Positions 21,594 to 22,832 of a DNA stretch of 22,832 nt are shown in pieces. The DNA is from Desulfobacula sp. (GTDB lineage: Bacteria > Desulfobacterota > Desulfobacteria > Desulfobacterales > Desulfobacteraceae). The stretch lies in contig NZ_JAIOSW010000020.1 of the NCBI RefSeq assembly GCF_021107415.1, positions 1-22,832 on the forward strand. The letters are read 5' to 3'. The notes beneath the pieces are model-generated. The model was not told where the DNA came from and ran no database searches. It saw only the letters and a program-made list of their open reading frames with translations. Made by a program: the position numbers and the translations under genes. Each line of letters starts with the position of its first letter. The first letter of the stretch is position 1.

Positions 21594-22832
21594 GCCTTAT
21601 TTTCAGTCTGAAAAATGTTTCAAAGACCTATGGGGACGATACGCTTTTTTACGACCTTTCCATTGATTTCAAATTACATGAGCAGCTGGGACTTGTGGGA
21701 ATGAATGGTTCCGGCAAATCCACACTGCTAAAACTGATTGCAAATGAAATTCAACCGGATACAGGAGAGTTAATTACCAAAACCGGGTTAAAATTTATAT
21801 ATCTTTCCCAGGAAGATCTTCTTAATCCTGACAAAACAGTGGAACAGCTTTTATATGACAGTATAAAAGACAGCCCTTTTGATGATCAAGAGAGCCATAA
21901 AATAGTTCAACAATCTTTGGGCAAAGGTGGATTTGAAGACCCCAGTATGCGGGTTGGCAATTTATCCGGCGGATGGAAAAAAAAATTAGCCATCACAAGA
22001 GCACTTTGTTCTAAACCGGATATACTTTTGTTGGACGAGCCGACCAATCACCTTGATATTAATGGTATTTTATGGCTGGAGGGTCTATTAAAATCTGCAT
22101 TATTTTCATTTGTTGTTGTCAGCCATGATCGGACCTTTCTTGAAAATGTCTGTTTCAATGTCATGGAAATCGCAAAATATTATCCTTTGGGATATTTTAA
22201 AATTGCCGGCCAGTATAAAAAATTTGACAAAGAGAGAAAAAAGTTCTTAACAGGGCAGCAAAAAAAGCAGGCCTCCTTATCCAGTAAAATGAGAAGAGAA
22301 GACGAATGGCTCAGACAAGGACCCAAAGCCAGAACCTCAAAATCAAAATTTCGAATTGAACAAGCCCAAAAACTTAAGATGGAACTGCTTACATTAAAAG
22401 ACAGGAATAAAGGTACAGCTTCGGTGGATATTGACTTTCACGCCACCGGCAGACAGACCAAAAAACTATTAAGGGCTTATCACCTTAAAAAAAGTATTGA
22501 TGGTAAAAAACTATTTTCTGATCTTTCCTTTGAACTTGGACCCAGGTTTTGTCTCGGTGTTGTTGGAAAAAACGGCAGTGGCAAGTCTACTTTTTTATCC
22601 ATCCTTGAAAAAAAAATTCTCCCGGATGAAGGTAAGGTACAATGGGCGGAGAATTTAAAGATTGCAGTCTTCGATCAAAATCGTTCTAAATTAAATCTTG
22701 AATTGACATTAAAAGAAGCCCTCAACCCGGGTGGCGGAGACAGTGTTAATTACAAAGGACACTCCATCCATGTGGTGACCTGGGCAAAACGATTTTTATT
22801 TATGCCGGATCAGCTTGATATGCCGGTTAAAA
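21590..22832 (+). CDS. ABC-F family ATPase (Uup-like), 3' end outside window
   Basis: A cytoplasmic, soluble ABC-F protein with two ATPase domains and no membrane segment; the family acts on ribosomes or in DNA repair (Uup). The first ATPase has Walker A GMNGSGKST (37-45), signature LSGGW (125-129) and Walker B DILLLDEPTNHLD (144-156) with catalytic Glu150. The linker includes the Uup-type segment WLRQGPKARTSKSKF. The second ATPase has Walker A GKNGSGKST (326-334). The frame is open from ATG 21590 to the window end (414 codons); the second signature, second Walker B and C-terminus lie outside. The start overlaps the stop of the small membrane protein by four bases. Confidence 0.92.
   Translation, partial: MSLIFSLKNVSKTYGDDTLFYDLSIDFKLHEQLGLVGMNGSGKSTLLKLIANEIQPDTGELITKTGLKFIYLSQEDLLNPDKTVEQLLYDSIKDSPFDDQESHKIVQQSLGKGGFEDPSMRVGNLSGGWKKKLAITRALCSKPDILLLDEPTNHLDINGILWLEGLLKSALFSFVVVSHDRTFLENVCFNVMEIAKYYPLGYFKIAGQYKKFDKERKKFLTGQQKKQASLSSKMRREDEWLRQGPKARTSKSKFRIEQAQKLKMELLTLKDRNKGTASVDIDFHATGRQTKKLLRAYHLKKSIDGKKLFSDLSFELGPRFCLGVVGKNGSGKSTFLSILEKKILPDEGKVQWAENLKIAVFDQNRSKLNLELTLKEALNPGGGDSVNYKGHSIHVVTWAKRFLFMPDQLDMPVK

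Noticed and set aside
1..22832. CRISPR array, prophage or complete insertion sequence
   Set aside because: No regularly spaced repeats, phage structural genes, transposase genes or paired terminal inverted repeats were seen; the only mobile element found is the intron remnant.

Overview
This is an AT-rich Gram-negative chromosomal segment. Periplasmic proteases and chaperones, an AsmA-type envelope protein, a lipoprotein protease, and the protein and promoter style all fit a sulfate-reducing deltaproteobacterium (Desulfobacterota, Desulfobacterales-like). The lineage is an inference from protein style, because no marker gene is present.

Layout. (1) 1-6058, plus strand: the end of a Prc/Tsp-type S41 protease, a large AsmA-like gene split by one in-frame TAG codon, recX, and a short asparaginase-domain gene, all tightly spaced like an operon. 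(2) 6300-6749, plus strand: a small PilZ protein behind a good sigma-54 (-24/-12) promoter match. (3) 6818-11577, minus strand: ppiD-type chaperone followed by an M16 lipoprotein peptidase. (4) 11760-11835: tRNA-Ala(GGC). (5) 11890-12552, minus strand: a two-domain YcgR-like PilZ protein. (6) 12728-16330, minus strand: an OmpR-family response regulator, its histidine kinase (ATGA overlap) and a DegP/HtrA protease, apparently one envelope-stress operon. (7) 16331-17058: a long intergenic region with divergent promoters, an 11-bp direct repeat next to one of them, and a two-tier hairpin. (8) 17059-19083, plus strand: a secreted multidomain protein ending in two copies of an unrecognised ~112-residue domain. 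(9) 19298-21149: a patch of gene debris with a headless alpha/beta hydrolase, a broken MATE transporter, a HigA-like antitoxin whose toxin survives only as its last 22 codons, and the 3' end of a group II intron. (10) 21348-22832, plus strand: a small membrane protein overlapping an Uup-like ABC-F ATPase that runs off the window.

The common theme of regions 1, 3 and 6 is envelope protein and lipid quality control: Prc, AsmA-like, PpiD, M16 and DegP with its two-component system. Two PilZ proteins suggest c-di-GMP signalling.

I found no complete new defence or biosynthetic system. The best leads are the TAG-interrupted AsmA gene, the sigma-54 PilZ gene, the repeat-flanked promoter and structured element before the secreted protein, its duplicated C-terminal domain, and the orphaned antitoxin.
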